Source of the DNA: GCA-002722245 sp038154685 | Lineage (GTDB): Bacteria > Bacteroidota > Bacteroidia > Flavobacteriales_C > GCA-002722245 | NCBI GenBank assembly: GCA_038154685.1 | Contig: JAYPYW010000027.1 | Location: forward strand, 1 to 39,956 | Length of the DNA: 39,956 nucleotides | Reading direction: 5' to 3' | Part shown: piece after piece, positions 39,941 through 39,956 of the stretch | Layout: the number at the start of each line of letters is the position of its first letter | How positions within the stretch are numbered: position 1 is the first letter of the stretch | Notes under the pieces: generated by a model | The model's input: the letters and a program-made list of their open reading frames with translations, nothing else | Told to the model about the DNA's origin: nothing | The model's database searches: none | Program-made: the position numbers and the translations under genes

Positions 39941-39956
39941 AGAATGGAGATAGGAG

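Noticed and set aside
1..39956. tRNA, rRNA or CRISPR array
   Set aside because: No cloverleaf-like sequence with a CCA-adjacent acceptor, no rRNA-like conserved stretch and no regularly spaced direct repeats were seen; the repeats present are inverted and irregular.

Overview
The window looks like chromosomal DNA of a Bacteroidota bacterium, most probably order Flavobacteriales. The support is: A+T-rich DNA without Shine-Dalgarno-like leaders; several exact copies of the Bacteroidota -7 promoter element TAnnTTTG; a type IX secretion (T9SS) C-terminal sorting domain; an S74-type VGIGT-repeat surface protein; a single-chain glycine dehydrogenase; and an alternative complex III (ACIII) locus followed directly by cytochrome oxidase genes. 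A family-level assignment would be a guess.

Layout. 1-3.1 kb: two secreted or surface proteins on the minus strand (one cut by the window edge), then about 1 kb that is nearly gene-free, with a (TA)n tract, a perfect palindrome and a possible 50-residue protein. 3.2-6.6 kb: an AI-2E-type membrane protein converging on a small-membrane-protein set (GDYXXLXY protein, DUF2157 protein, YiaA/B-type protein). 6.7-8.2 kb: a helical-repeat protein of unknown role, followed by a cluster of fold-back intergenic repeats. 8.5-10.6 kb: a two-subunit sodium:solute symporter. 10.7-17.1 kb: a small barrel-like exported protein, a large propeller/Y_Y_Y/SpoIIE-phosphatase sensor, the decayed tail of a T9SS cargo gene, and an intact T9SS cargo protein. 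17.1-21.9 kb: gcvP, a lipoprotein, recX and an exported protein of unknown function. 22.0-26.6 kb: rimP-nusA-infB with structured leaders, then a SPOR-domain protein.

27.2-39.95 kb is the physiological core. A repeat-rich spacer with a clear promoter leads into actA-actB-actC-actD-actE-actF-coxB-coxA, all on the plus strand with short gaps, ending in a 27-bp perfect hairpin. Quinol would be oxidised by ACIII (ActC/ActF quinone sites, ActB Fe-S clusters, ActA/ActE hemes), with electrons passed to CuA in CoxB and to the heme-copper centre of CoxA. The shared transcription unit fits a physical ACIII-oxidase supercomplex.

The most striking observation is an in-frame TGA (28532-28534) in actA. 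It separates the N-terminal monoheme domain plus first membrane helix from the second membrane helix and the pentaheme domain. Without readthrough the pentaheme part would have no export signal, so this is an assembly error, a nonsense mutation in a gene expected to be important, or recoding. Other points of interest are structured RNA leaders before infB, rimP and actA, matching A/V/E/T-rich low-complexity segments in three Act subunits, a helical insertion in CoxB, and two clusters of nested inverted repeats with shared sequence.
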